Assembly (NCBI GenBank): GCA_012064415.1
Contig: SSNU01000101.1
Span: forward strand, 185,382-249,381
Length of the DNA: 64,000 nucleotides
Source of the DNA: Gyrodactylus bullatarudis
Lineage: Eukaryota; Platyhelminthes; Monogenea; Gyrodactylidea; Gyrodactylidae
Direction of reading: 5' to 3'
In this document: positions 1 through 9,920 of the stretch, piece after piece
How positions within the stretch are numbered: position 1 is the first letter of the stretch
How the letters are laid out: every line of letters starts with the position of its first letter
Position numbers and translations under genes: made by a program
Notes under the pieces: model-generated
Told to the model about the DNA's origin: nothing
Database searches by the model: none
The model's input: the letters and a program-made list of their open reading frames with translations, nothing else

Positions 1-9
1 AAAATTTTC

Positions 10-207
10 ATGAGACTCAACTTCAAAGGCGACGGTTTTAGTAATGACATTAGAAGAAGACTTAACAATCTCATCAATCAACATTACAATAATATACAAT
101 TGAAAATTGTATTTAAAACTCAGAGACTGTTTAGTTTGATTCATAAAGATTCACTCAAACCGGAGGAGAAGACTCTACTAATCTATAAATTCCAATGTGA
201 CTGGTGA
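10..207 (+). pseudogene. Penelope-like element fragment (RT-endonuclease linker)
   Basis: The 65-codon open frame matches the part of Penelope-like polyproteins between the reverse transcriptase and the GIY-YIG endonuclease: a KIVFKT segment, then a Lys-Asp pair, then LIYKFQC, where the endonuclease should begin. The frame stops right after the first Cys of that region, so the endonuclease is missing. A related piece lies at 11240-11345. It runs off the left edge of the window or starts just inside it. I read it as the 3' half of a dead PLE whose tail and ribozyme lie at 626-831. Confidence 0.6.
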
Positions 208-219
208 AGACAACTCATA

Positions 220-447
220 TCAATTTTTTGTATTATGATTCAAGTTAAGAAAAGATGTAATTAAATTTAAAAATGTATTAGTCACCTGTAATTATCCTCT
301 TTCATTTGACACTAAAATCGAAATTGATGAAAAATGTACAAAATTTATTTGGGTCGACTTTAATCTGATTTTAAGCTTATAAAAATCAATCCCCCTCCCC
401 AATATACTATACAATTCTGATCAGAATTTAATTCTCTATCGATTGGT
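220..447 (+). repeat. Dispersed repeat, also present as an inverted pair at 11.8-12.6 kb
   Basis: This stretch is nearly the same as 12433-12580 in direct orientation and 11795-11998 in inverse orientation. Shared landmarks are the run AAGTTAAGAAAAGATGTAAT, the CATTTGACACTAAAATC block, the CCCCCTCCCC tract and TTCTGATCAGAA. It shows no coding potential and separates the PLE linker fragment from the PLE tail, so it probably inserted into that element or forms part of its non-coding end. Confidence 0.6.
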
Positions 448-625
448 CTGAAAATCTCAACTTTTTGAAATTTTCAGACAAAATTTTATACCAGGACCCT
501 AATAGACCTACTTCAAAGTACAATGAAATTTTTTTTTATTTATCGTAAAACTGTGAATTTACACAAATGTAAACAAATGAACGGAGGTGTGATTTTACAC
601 TCCACAAATACGATTCCAACCTGTA

Positions 626-670
626 CAATCAACGTTACATCAATAGCTAAACAGAAGAAAGATGCCCTAG
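626..670 (+). pseudogene. Decayed C-terminal tail of a Penelope-like element
   Basis: In the frame starting at 626 the codons give QSTLHQ, a stop, then LNRRKMP and a stop. The tail at 11614-11658 reads QSTLDHYLKRRKMP and stop. The single internal TAG replaces the Tyr codon TAC of the other copy. From about 648 to 815 the DNA is almost identical to 11641-11808, so both are copies of one PLE 3' end that runs into a hammerhead-like motif. Confidence 0.55.
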
Positions 671-782
671 ATACATCAGGCCATCCCCATCATATCACAA
701 AAATATTCTTTACTAAATCTGGGGAATGATTTAACCTATCAGAGGATCCCAATTCTGTTTATTATTTTGTTTAAATATCTAG

Positions 783-831
783 CCGGTGTAAGAGTCTGAT
801 GAGAACCGGTGAAATAAAAGCTTTATTACTA
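783..831 (+). ncRNA. Candidate minimal hammerhead ribozyme, PLE copy 1
   Basis: CTGATGA (796-802) and GAAA (811-814) give the invariant hammerhead core. After it, 814-818 can pair with 822-826 as stem III with a 3-nt loop. The base at 827 is the expected non-G before cleavage, and 828-830 pair with 793-795 as a short stem I. Stem II is very weak (only a G-U closing pair), as is typical of the minimal hammerheads described in Penelope-like elements. A 5-bp helix CCGGT/ACCGG (783-787 with 805-809) is also possible. The position downstream of a PLE C-terminal tail supports the call. Confidence 0.6.
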
Positions 832-1189
832 ATTATTCACTTGTCTTCTAATACTCATAATAAATTTTTCATTGAAATCAGAATCTTATATATTTGAAGA
901 AGTTCGGCAATATTCCCTACAAAAGTAATTTGATTTTGTTTTAGTTTTTCTTAGACCGAGTTCGGCTCAGTTTTTGAATAAAAGACCCATCCTGTATCTG
1001 AATATCTGAACTTATGTCTGAAGTAAATATGAGTCGTCTACCCAGTTTACCTGATTCTGAATTTGAGGACGAAAGTTAAACATGGCGTCATGGTCAAATA
1101 CTAGATTTTCACTGTTGAACTGGAAGTGTGTAACAAAAAACTTGTTGTCAATTGTCTGGTCTCTAAAGCTGATAGGAGTGCCATTCTGT

Positions 1190-3352
1190 GATTGGATGTA
1201 TTGTTCAAATTGGGCCTGGATTCGAGGGTGAATGGAATGCAAATCTCAGCAGACTTGGTGAATGCCATTACGTTTCTTGAGGACTCAATCAAGACAGACT
1301 TGGAGTTTAAAGACGACTACGAGAAGAATCTCAGGGTCTATGCTGCAAGGCCCTTCCATTTGGCATTAAACCTCAGGTGGAGGCCGAATTGGACAGACGA
1401 GAAGAGAATGGGTTGATATCTAAGGTAAACAATCCTCCCTGTGCCGCTCCTATAGTCGTTGTTACAAAAAAAGCTGGGTCGGAAGGTTCACTGCGATTGA
1501 CAACCGACTACAGCATGACACTGAACAAGTATATAGATGTCAACGCCTATCAGACCCTTCGATTCGAATACATTGCGCATGACTTTAAGAGGGTGTGATT
1601 CTACAATGTGATAGATCTCAAAGAGGCGAATCTACAAATCAGGCTGGAGGACAGCTGCAAACCCTTGACACTATGTCTATTTGTAAGGGTTATTATAAAT
1701 TTAACTATCTTCAATTTGGATTGTCTGCTGCTCCGCAAATCTTTCAAGAGATAATGGACACATTACTTAGAGGTATTCCACTGATGATGGCCTATCAGGA
1801 TGATATCTTGACGGTGAGACGGAAGAGGAGCATGATAAGAACTTTGATATGGTTAAATCCAGCCTGAAGAGGTATAACTTCGTTGAAAATGAGTCCAAGT
1901 TGCTGTATCGTAAATGAGTCAACTACCTGGGATTCATCCTGTCGAATGGGAAAATCTTCTCTGACCCAGAAAGAATAACCAATTTTTCAGAAATAAGAGC
2001 GCCCTCTGACAAGAAAGAACACACAGTCTGCTGGCAACGTTGAGATACTATTCCCGGTTTCTTCCTGATTTTGCCATCAGAACTGCTCATCTTTACCAAG
2101 GACAGACAGAAGCCATATTAACTTTTACCCATATTTTATCAATAATAGATGCAATTGAAATCAGGTCATTCCGTCTTCGAAGGTGGGCGTTCATTTTGGG
2201 AAATTACAAATTTAAACTGTTTCATGTCATTGATCCGATCTGCTTTCCCGTCTTACGCTGAAGGAGGACGAGCCCTTGTCTGAGAAGCTTCCCGCAGTGA
2301 ATGAGTCAATATGTCTAGTAAACGACTTCTTGTTAGATCCATCACTCCTAGACAAGATTGCTGCCAGTTCTGAAGCAGATTACCTCAAGCTAAAGAAGTA
2401 TATTTCGGAAGGGGGGCCAGTGTGAGTTCCGAAGAAGATGCTCCCTTACAGTTCTGTGAAGTACGATTTAACCATTTGAGACGGGTTAGTTTATCGGCAG
2501 TGTCAGGCGGTGGTTCCTCAAAAGCTGCGTCAGCATGCGCTGACCTTGATCCATGGAAATCAGACGCACTTGGCTCAAATTAGCACAAAATGAGACTGTT
2601 ATTCTGGTGGCCAAAGATCGACCAAGATATAAGTATATTTATTACGAGATGTTATACCTGCCAGTTAAACGCCAGGTCCAAAGGAGCCTCATACCTAATC
2701 TGAAGTGTCGGAATCGTTTGAAAGAGTTCACATAGATGTAGCTCAAATACAATCCAATTACTTCCTGTTGTATGTTGATGCCTATTCTAACTGGAGCTAT
2801 AGCTTGTCTTCATGAACCTTCAAGAACCCCCCTGTCCTGGTGGTCTCTGACAACGCCAAAAACTTTAGCAGCATGGAGTTTAAGGTTTTTCTCACGGGTG
2901 TGTCCCACCTGGGCATCATGAATCGAATGGTTTAGCAGAGATTTATGTGGGAGATTTTAAGAACTTCATGGCAAAGAACAACAACAACATCAGTCTGATA
3001 GATTTGTTCGTGTCCTAATTCCAAAGGTTATATTCCTGTCTGTTAGCACAACCTCTGAGATAAAGGTAACCATGCTTGGTGGATTGGCCTTACCGGTCCA
3101 ATCCTTGATTAAAGGGAAATTTGAATGCAGTGTGGTCCAACAGTTCGGTTCAAATTTGTTGCAAGATGACGTGGGTAGAAAAGTTTATGTGTCTGATTCT
3201 TTCCCCCTGGTGAGGACATGAATGATGACCAGAATAGTGGGGCAAGCGCTCTTACAAGACCAGATAATGCTCACCTCATGACTAGAACCAGAAGAGATAA
3301 TCGCCGGGCGCCTGACCGCTTCAACGGCTTCCAGGTGGACGGGAAGATCTTT
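1190..3352 (+). pseudogene. Decayed Gypsy-type LTR retrotransposon pol (RT to integrase)
   Basis: Gypsy pol motifs follow in order, broken by many stops and frame changes. APIVVVTKK and a DYSMTLNKYIDV segment lie near 1440-1545, the Phe-Gly-Leu-Ser-Ala-Ala-Pro block and IFQEIMD near 1720-1765, and the catalytic box near 1793-1804 reads YQDD rather than the usual Y(L/V/I)DD. A YYSRFLPDF segment near 2043 marks the end of RT. From about 2560 to 3350 there are integrase-like pieces (a His-Ile-Asp-Val segment near 2730 and a VVSDNAKNF segment near 2840-2870). No frame is intact, so this is a dead copy. Class: Gypsy/Metaviridae type; the exact lineage cannot be told. Confidence 0.75.
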
Positions 3353-3539
3353 TGATATTGGTTTGATATTTTTTACTTCGTAGATTCGAAATCAATGCTT
3401 AAAAATTAATAATATATTTTAATATTGATATTTTTATAACCTAAAAATAAAAATATAATTATGAATTATCATTCATATGCACCTCGAAAATATAAATTAA
3501 ATACATTACAAGGGGAAATTTTAATATACTGTTTTTTTA
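3353..3539. other. AT-rich non-coding gap
   Basis: Between the Gypsy remnant and the second PLE fragment I see only AT-rich sequence, with no motif or repeat that I can name. Confidence 0.5.
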
Positions 3540-4129
3540 AGTGAAGATTCAGAGAAACCTTTTTTTATTTTTCAAAAAAATGGTTATCCAAATAATTTAA
3601 TAAATAGTTTTATTGTTAGTACAAAAGAAAAATTTGAGAATAATAAATTTAATAATTTTGTTTTTGATTTTAATAATATTGTTTTACTGGATTTTTCCCA
3701 ATTGAGTATTGATATATCTCTGATTTAAAAAAAATTGGTATAAAGACTAATTTTAGGTTATCATATAAAATAGAAAAATTTTTGACTGAAAAACAAAAAT
3801 TAGATCTAGATGAGATTCAAGGTATTTATAAAATAACTTACTCGTGCGAAAAGTCATGCATAGGTCGTACAGAGATAAATTTTGAAATTAGATGTAAAGA
3901 GCATAAAATGGCTATAGAAGAGGTACAGGTAAACAAGTCAGCACTAGCTAAACACTGAGCTAATAATCCAGATCATATTATAGATTTTATTAGCGTAAAA
4001 AGTCTAGGGAATATGAGGAATAAGTATAAAAATGATTTTGGAGTCTATAGAGATTAAACTAAATGAAGTTGTTAATGGTAATAAGACGGATATAAATATT
4101 GGAAATCGTTGGTTAGAATTGATTGATTA
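3540..4129 (+). pseudogene. Second Penelope-like element lineage: linker and GIY-YIG endonuclease remnant
   Basis: Near 3575-3610 an FQKNGYPNNLI segment matches the NGYP signature that follows the PLE reverse transcriptase. At 3813-3957 the frame gives GIYKITYSC, then CIGRT (the family usually has YIG), an RCKEHK segment and KSALAKH, as in GIY-YIG nuclease domains. After a stop and a frame change, 4037-4129 ends with an acidic ESIEIKLNEVV helix and a GNRWLELID terminus, which fits the end of this nuclease type. Stops and shifts between the pieces show it is dead. It differs from the PLE at 5.9-10.8 kb, which has a longer basic tail. Confidence 0.65.
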
Positions 4130-4564
4130 AAGTTGAGAAGAAATCTGATTGGTTTAAGGTTTTGATTGGAAACTCAAGGTTTTAAGTATCTTAAGTTTTT
4201 TTTAATCTCACGCCAGAAGAAGAATACGACATGTATTCGAAATATTGTGTGAGTCCTAACTATTTTTATCAGGGTAATCTAAATGTTTTTTATTCTAATC
4301 TTAATTTTAATTTTCATTCAAGTGATGAATTATATGTAGTGAATAGACTCACAGATAAAGGACAATATGACAATAATCCATCACATAAAGTACAATCCAA
4401 AAATAGTTTACAAATATTATAAATTATCCATAAATATGAAATATTAAAACAAAATTAAGATTGTACAATTGAAAACTAAGTGATAGAGATTGTTTATATT
4501 TGTCAATAAAATAGAATTCCTTACGAGACCATTCTAGTTATAAACGTGATAAACACTACTAATT
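4130..4564. other. Non-coding leader upstream of the Gypsy gag ORF
   Basis: A 63-codon frame at 4231-4422 has no recognisable motif and low-complexity composition, so I do not call it a gene. The stretch may hold the 5' LTR or leader of the element whose gag begins at 4565, but I find no matching LTR copy or primer-binding site. Confidence 0.4.
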
Positions 4565-5689
4565 ATGGCAGAAGATGATGAATTCATAAAAGAACTGTTC
4601 AACGAGGAACATAAAGAATCTAATTGTGGCAACAAAATAAAACATTGTGACCACGAAAATGAATCAAAAGCCACAAGACAAAATCAAAAAGTAATCGTCA
4701 ACGCCGCTACGTGGGACAACGTACCAAAGATTTACGATAGTATACCAGAGTGGCAAGAAATGACAAAGTCATTTTGGCGCTTAAGAGGCATAGACGACGA
4801 TGAAATAAGAAAAGATCTTATGATGACGGCAATTTATCAATCTAAATGCTCAGAGAAGCCTAAGATTAAAGACTACTTCCAACAAGCTAAAGATAAGAAG
4901 ATGTCCGCCGAACAAATCATTAACTATATTACTGCAAAAGCATCGAAAACCAATTCAAAGAGATTTGAAGAAATATTAGACTCTTCATCAAAAATTGAAG
5001 AGCCTCTTCATAGACTTATTAAAATTAAAGAATGTTGCACGAATGAAAGCCTAAGGAAAGCACTCTTCACAAAAACATTGGATTTCAGTGATTACGCAGC
5101 CATAGTTCCGTATATTGAAGAGAAATCAAGTGACGAACTAGCAGAAATGATTCAAAAAATCCATGAGTTTAGACCTAAAGTTCAAGAAATAAACTTCGTC
5201 TCAAAAGCTAAAAAGGCCAGAGAAGAGAAGGAAGTAATTGAATTCACAATAAAAGGCAGAACAATGAAATTTTGTCCTACCCATTACAAATTTGGACCCC
5301 TGGCAAAGTTCTGTTCAAACGAAACAAAGTGCCAGTTTAAAAAAGAAGAAGTAAATAAAGTAAGCAAGGATAACACAAAACATAGGCTAGCATTCAGATG
5401 TGAAAATTCAAATAAGTTATTTTTAATTGACACTGGATCTAATGTATCTATTATAGATGAACCCGCCTCCAAAATGGCTCCAAGAGGACAGCTAAAAGGC
5501 GCTGGGGGAAAGCTAATACCATACAACAAGAAACAAGAAATAAATTTAAAGTTAAATAAAAATATTTTTATAAACGAATTCATATTTGCTCCTGTTGGTT
5601 TCAATTGCGTTGGCATAGAATTTTTGAGAAAACACGAGCTTATATTGAATTCAATTAATCAAAATCTCGTAAACAAAAACATGAAATAG
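4565..5689 (+). CDS. Gypsy-type Gag-protease polyprotein
   Basis: The 374-aa frame is intact. Residues about 50-230 look like a retrotransposon capsid (helical, charged, beginning with a Trp-rich segment around EWQEMTKSFWRLRG). At residues 237-256 there is a C-x2-H-x9-C-x5-C motif (CPTHYKFG...KCQF) that shares its exact spacing with the gag-like gene at 28.1-29.1 kb. The aspartic protease active site LIDTGS lies near residue 289, with a hydrophobic VGFNCVGIEFL segment near the end. Pol follows at once in another frame. The ORF itself is unbroken, yet the element is cut by a PLE about 220 bp downstream, so it is probably not autonomous. The LTRs are not identified. Confidence 0.85.
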   Translation: MAEDDEFIKELFNEEHKESNCGNKIKHCDHENESKATRQNQKVIVNAATWDNVPKIYDSIPEWQEMTKSFWRLRGIDDDEIRKDLMMTAIYQSKCSEKPKIKDYFQQAKDKKMSAEQIINYITAKASKTNSKRFEEILDSSSKIEEPLHRLIKIKECCTNESLRKALFTKTLDFSDYAAIVPYIEEKSSDELAEMIQKIHEFRPKVQEINFVSKAKKAREEKEVIEFTIKGRTMKFCPTHYKFGPLAKFCSNETKCQFKKEEVNKVSKDNTKHRLAFRCENSNKLFLIDTGSNVSIIDEPASKMAPRGQLKGAGGKLIPYNKKQEINLKLNKNIFINEFIFAPVGFNCVGIEFLRKHELILNSINQNLVNKNMK

Positions 5690-5910
5690 TTAAAAAATGT
5701 TTAATTTATGAAGATGAAATTCTAAATGAGTTATTCAAAAATTATAAACAAGAAGAAAAACACCAATTTATTGAAGGCATAGAACATAGGATAGACGTAA
5801 AAGGAAATCCGTGTCACGCTGCTGTAAGAAGAATTCATCCATCAATGGTAGACAAAGTAAAAGAGAAAATCAAAGATAGAGGAATATCAATTTCAAAAAT
5901 CAGCAGCTTT
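5690..5910 (+). pseudogene. Start of Gypsy pol, truncated by a PLE insertion
   Basis: In a frame different from gag, the segment reads HRIDVKGNPCHAAVRRIHP, the classic start of Gypsy RT (His-x-Ile-x-Thr-like, then RR-hydrophobic-x-Pro), followed by a KVKEKIKDRGIS helix. The frame is lost near 5890-5918, where PLE sequence begins. The rest of RT, RNase H and integrase is not seen here. A pol C-terminal piece of the same class appears only at 13.2 kb. Confidence 0.65.
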
Positions 5911-5917
5911 CAATGAT

Positions 5918-7294
5918 ATGAATCCCCTCCCAGACGAACTCAAAGAGAAGGTTTTAATTGCGATCAATGAAATTACTACTAAATTTTACGAAAGAAAGAA
6001 AATTCAGCTGTTCAAATCAATCCTTGAAGATAAGGATGAAGCAATTTTTCCTGAATTTAATTCATGTGTTTTTAATCTTGCAGGTCTCAATCTTTCACTA
6101 TTTGCTAAACAAGTTTTAAGCCTTGGACCAAAATTTTGCATCCCAAACAGAACGAAAATGGAAGTTGAAACGGACATTGGCTTTGAAACATTCTTGGACC
6201 GAACAGATAGCATTACAGCAAGCTCTGATGAGGCTAGAGACCGCTTCAACACAGTGACAAGAGATGCGTGGCAACAATACAAGCAGGAAAATATAGATTT
6301 TTCATTTCTTACAAAAAGCCATTTTCAAGCCCTCAGTGAATTAAGAAAAACCCCGGAAGTCATGTAATGTCATTTGGATAAAGGCACTGGTATTGCAATC
6401 GTATCCAAAAGTGATTATGTTCAGAAAGGAAAATTACTCCTATCAGATAACTCGAGATTTCGGCCAACAGAAGCAGAAACAGCCCTGAGAAGAATTAAAG
6501 GCTTCGAAAAAGCAATCTCAAAGAAGGTAGACTATCTTTTAGATAAAGGATTCATCGATGAAGCTCAAGCACAAACAATGAAGCCGCAATCTAACGAGAT
6601 CGGAAGGTTGTATCTTCTCCCTAAAGTTCATAAGGATCTAACCATGGGATTGAAATATAGGCCGATTCTCGACATGTCAGCAACTCCACAACATAGAATC
6701 GTCAAGTGGCTAACTGAAACTCTAACGCCTTTGAGGAATGAGCTATGCAAATTTTCAGTAAGAATTCAGTCGAGTTTGTGAAAAAACTAAGGAATGTTGA
6801 TTTCGCTTCTTCAAAAATGGTATCGTTCGATGTCAGTTCCCTGTTTACAAATGTGTCGCTAAGAGAAACTGTAAAGTTTATATGTGAGAAGCTTAATGAA
6901 TTTCCATCCATTTGCAGTATTCCCTCTGAAGTAATCTCCGATTTAATATTGATGACGGTTCAAAACATCGACTTCAAATTTGCTGGTTCCTACTTCAAGC
7001 AAACGGATGGTGTAGCAATGGGCAGTCCGATTGGTCCACTCCTTGCGGATATGTTTTTTGCTTCTCTTGAAAGTCGACAAATGAGTGGCCTTATCAATTC
7101 TTCCCGCCTGTATGCGTGCTATCTCGATGATACCTTTCTGGTCCTTGATGAAAGCAATGACATCGACGAAATTCTTTCGAATCTCAACTCCATGCATCGC
7201 GGAATCGAATTTACCAAAGAAGACGAGGATGACAAGTCATTGAATTTTCTCGATGTTCTAGTAACCAAAGACAATGAAATCGCTCAGACAAGAG
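5918..7294 (+). pseudogene. Penelope-like reverse transcriptase, broken
   Basis: The frame carries PLE RT motifs in order: LDKGTGIAIV and a DNSRF segment near 6375-6460, YLLPKVHK near 6610, YRPILDMSATP near 6660, SFDVSSLFTNV near 6826-6860, GVAMGSPIGPLLAD near 7010-7050, and the catalytic YLDDTF at 7120-7137. Breaks: an in-frame TAA at 6365-6367, a frame change between about 6750 and 6780, and interruption by the LINE at about 7295. The N-terminal part before 5918 is missing. About 40 codons usually found between the LDVLVTK segment and the linker are not present on either side of the LINE. The enzyme copies RNA into DNA in telomerase-like retroelements; this copy should be inactive. Confidence 0.85.
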
Positions 7295-9920
7295 TTTTTT
7301 TTTGAAATGAAAACATTATATTGAAATTAAATTAATGAATACAAGAAAATAATAATACATTCAAGGTTATGAGTGGTTTTAATAAAGTAAGAACTGATCA
7401 TGATCCCCAAGCAAGTGCAGGCAGCACGCCAACCCAATGCACATCAGCAGAATCCGACTCAACGACCACTTTTAATATCAGCTATTCAAAAAGGAAACTA
7501 GGAACTGAAATCAGTTGATTCTTCAGTTCAAACGTTTATCCCACAGATACAAGGTTAAATTTTATTGAACATAAAAGGTCTCATTATCAGAGGACTTATT
7601 CAGTCAAATGAAAATTAGAGTAAAGAAGAGATTTTGTGTAGTCAAGCTTAGACCTTATATGACACATGATAGATCTCAAATCAAAAAGGTTATCACAATC
7701 CTTTAAGGAAAACTTAATTTCTAGATATTTGTAATATTTGAGAAGGAAATGATATGAATATGAGGGGTTTCTTAAATAGTAATTCTTAATTTCAGGCGAG
7801 GAGAGTGAATTGAAGGTTTTTACAATAAAAGCTGTTCTTCTAAGCCAGACTGGGTCCAGACCAGATATAGCAATAAGAGAATTATAAGAGTCAATCGATG
7901 GAAAGCAGGCATGGAGAAACCTATATTGAATTCTTTCCAAAGTTAGGGAACAAGAATTTGTAATGTGGGGGAGTAGAGGAGCTAAGTAATCTAAATGCGG
8001 GAGAACATAACATTTAAAGCCTTTAATTCTTAGCTCACGGGAAGAAGAATATCTATTGATAACATATATTATAGAATTGATAAGACCTAGCTTAGACAGC
8101 GGAGAGATTTTTAACGATGAAGTTATTTCGAATCCTAAGTCAATAGTCGTATCAACAAATTCCCCAGGAAGATGTAAGTTGGATAGAAGAGAGCTTGGTA
8201 GACCGTTAGGCAAAAATATTTTGCATTTAGATCTGTTTATTTCAAGACCCATTTTACCCAGATCAACTTTGAGAGAAGAAAAGTAATTGTTAATTTTGAG
8301 AATGTCGAAGGCGTTGTCAGCAGTGAAAACAATTTTCATATCATCAGCATACTTAAACATTTTCCCTAGGTTACAAGGTAGCTTAATATCGGAGATACAG
8401 AGATTAAAGAGAATAGGGCCAAGAGATGAACCTTGAGGAACGCCAGAGTGAATATTTTTATAAGTACTTTGAAAACCATTAAATTTTACTGATTGTTTTC
8501 TATGAGTTAGAAAGATAATAATCATGGTAATAATGGAGTTATCTATACCAAGAGAGACAAGTTTTTGAATTATATAAGAAAATTTAAGTCGATCAAAGGC
8601 TTTAGAAAGATCAATATAATAAATAATCAAGAATTTTCCGGCAGATTTTAAAGGAATTGAATAGTTAAGAAAATCAATAATGTTTGAACAAGTGCTAAAA
8701 CCTCTTAAAAAGCCGTGTTGAGTGGTATCCATGAAAGGATAAGGAAGGGCGTCCCAAATAAGCTCGGTGAGAAAGCGATCAAATAACGAGAGAAAAATAT
8801 TAAGCGAGGAAATTGGCCTTAAATCAGCAAAATTGGAGTATTTTTTAGATTTCGGTATCGGAGTAATACTTATGAGTAGCCATTCATCCGGAATATAGGA
8901 ATTTGAAAAACAATAATTGAAAAACTCGGACAATTTAACTAGAAAGCAATCAGGAAGAGATTCTAAAAGTGCAAAAGAGTTGAAATTATTATCAATCCTA
9001 GAACGAGATTTAGACGAGGCCATGAGCCTTTTAATATGGCTAGGAGAAATAAAAGGGACAGAGGAAGAGGGTGAAAGTAACTTGATATCTTCTTGAGGAT
9101 TAAAAACAGAAACGAAGTAGTCATTAAGTTCCTCACAGAACTTTACATCGTTAAACTGAGTAAAATTTGAAATCGAAGTATGCCTATTGAAATTTAAAAG
9201 CTTTTTAAATTTAGCCCACCCTTTCCTCGGACAAGATTTAAGATCATTAGTGATAAGTTCTTCGAATGAATCAAGACAAACTAAATTAAGATCATCAAGA
9301 GAAGAGAGCACTTTACAATAATTGACGGTAACCCTAGTGGAATTATTAATAATGTAATTAAAGATGAAATTGTTGAATTCATTATTATGAAAAAGAAAAT
9401 CTTTAAATCTCCAATAAAGAAAAGTCAGCTTTTTGAAGTCAACTATTTTTTTGGGATTCGAATAAAACTTAGCATGGGGGGAAACAGAACCAGATTGAAT
9501 ATAAATTAAATTATGGTCGGAAAAAGGTACAGGTTTTACTGATAAGTTATGAAAAGAATTTGTGAATACTAAATCTAAAATGTTATTAAAGCGAGTGGGG
9601 ATATTAACTATCTGTTTAAGATTGAATGATTTTATAATATTATCGAAGATAGACGGGATAACGGGTGTATTATCTATTGAAGAGAAATTAAAGTCTCCAA
9701 GAATAGTTAATGGAGTCGTTAGGTTAGCAGTTAAGGACGAAATAATAGATAGTAATTCTTCATCACTAACGAAAAAGTTGCTGCTCCAGGGAGGTCGATA
9801 TACTAGTATGAAAGATTGAGATATGTTATCATAAGTAGTGTCAAGAAAAATTAATTGAGTCTTCAGAAAGAAATCAGTCCCTGCACAATTTATGCCTTTC
9901 CTTAGTTTCAGTCCTGTGTG
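7295..9920 (-). mobile_element. 5'-truncated non-LTR retrotransposon (LINE) inside the PLE
   Basis: The element reads on the minus strand. Its 3' end is marked by a run of nine T on the plus strand (7295-7303), that is, a poly(A) tail. About 290 bp of 3' UTR precede the stop codon at 7596. Coding sequence runs to about 9918, where the start of the endonuclease domain is missing, which is typical 5' truncation. The PLE resumes after it. TCAGACAAGAG at 7284-7294 and TCAGAAAAAGAG at 9921-9932 may be the target-site duplication, with one mismatch and one extra base. Confidence 0.8.
7596..9920 (-). CDS. LINE endonuclease-reverse transcriptase ORF (5' truncated)
   Basis: The frame is open from 9918 down to the stop at 7596 without a break. 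No ATG, GTG or TTG lies before 9311, so the true start is lost with the 5' end. Upstream of 9311 the frame encodes the C-terminal half of an apurinic-like endonuclease: VYRPPWSS near 9800, ILGDFNFSS near 9685 and VPFSDHNL near 9520. The RT follows with YIDLSKAFDR, SGVPQGSSLGPILFN and the catalytic YADD (about 8340-8351), plus a C-terminal region ending near 7600. Jockey/CR1-like by motif pattern; the clade is not certain. The unbroken frame suggests a fairly recent insertion. Confidence 0.85.
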   Translation of the reverse strand, partial: HTGLKLRKGINCAGTDFFLKTQLIFLDTTYDNISQSFILVYRPPWSSNFFVSDEELLSIISSLTANLTTPLTILGDFNFSSIDNTPVIPSIFDNIIKSFNLKQIVNIPTRFNNILDLVFTNSFHNLSVKPVPFSDHNLIYIQSGSVSPHAKFYSNPKKIVDFKKLTFLYWRFKDFLFHNNEFNNFIFNYIINNSTRVTVNYCKVLSSLDDLNLVCLDSFEELITNDLKSCPRKGWAKFKKLLNFNRHTSISNFTQFNDVKFCEELNDYFVSVFNPQEDIKLLSPSSSVPFISPSHIKRLMASSKSRSRIDNNFNSFALLESLPDCFLVKLSEFFNYCFSNSYIPDEWLLISITPIPKSKKYSNFADLRPISSLNIFLSLFDRFLTELIWDALPYPFMDTTQHGFLRGFSTCSNIIDFLNYSIPLKSAGKFLIIYYIDLSKAFDRLKFSYIIQKLVSLGIDNSIITMIIIFLTHRKQSVKFNGFQSTYKNIHSGVPQGSSLGPILFNLCISDIKLPCNLGKMFKYADDMKIVFTADNAFDILKINNYFSSLKVDLGKMGLEINRSKCKIFLPNGLPSSLLSNLHLPGEFVDTTIDLGFEITSSLKISPLSKLGLINSIIYVINRYSSSRELRIKGFKCYVLPHLDYLAPLLPHITNSCSLTLERIQYRFLHACFPSIDSYNSLIAISGLDPVWLRRTAFIVKTFNSLSSPEIKNYYLRNPSYSYHFLLKYYKYLEIKFSLKDCDNLFDLRSIMCHIRSKLDYTKSLLYSNFHLTE

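Noticed and set aside
783..831. Twister-type ribozyme because of the CCGG pairs
   Set aside because: The other conserved twister parts are missing, whereas CTGANGA and GAAA fit the hammerhead core.
5284..5616. 110-codon minus-strand frame inside the Gypsy gag
   Set aside because: It is the antisense shadow of the gag-protease ORF and has no independent features.
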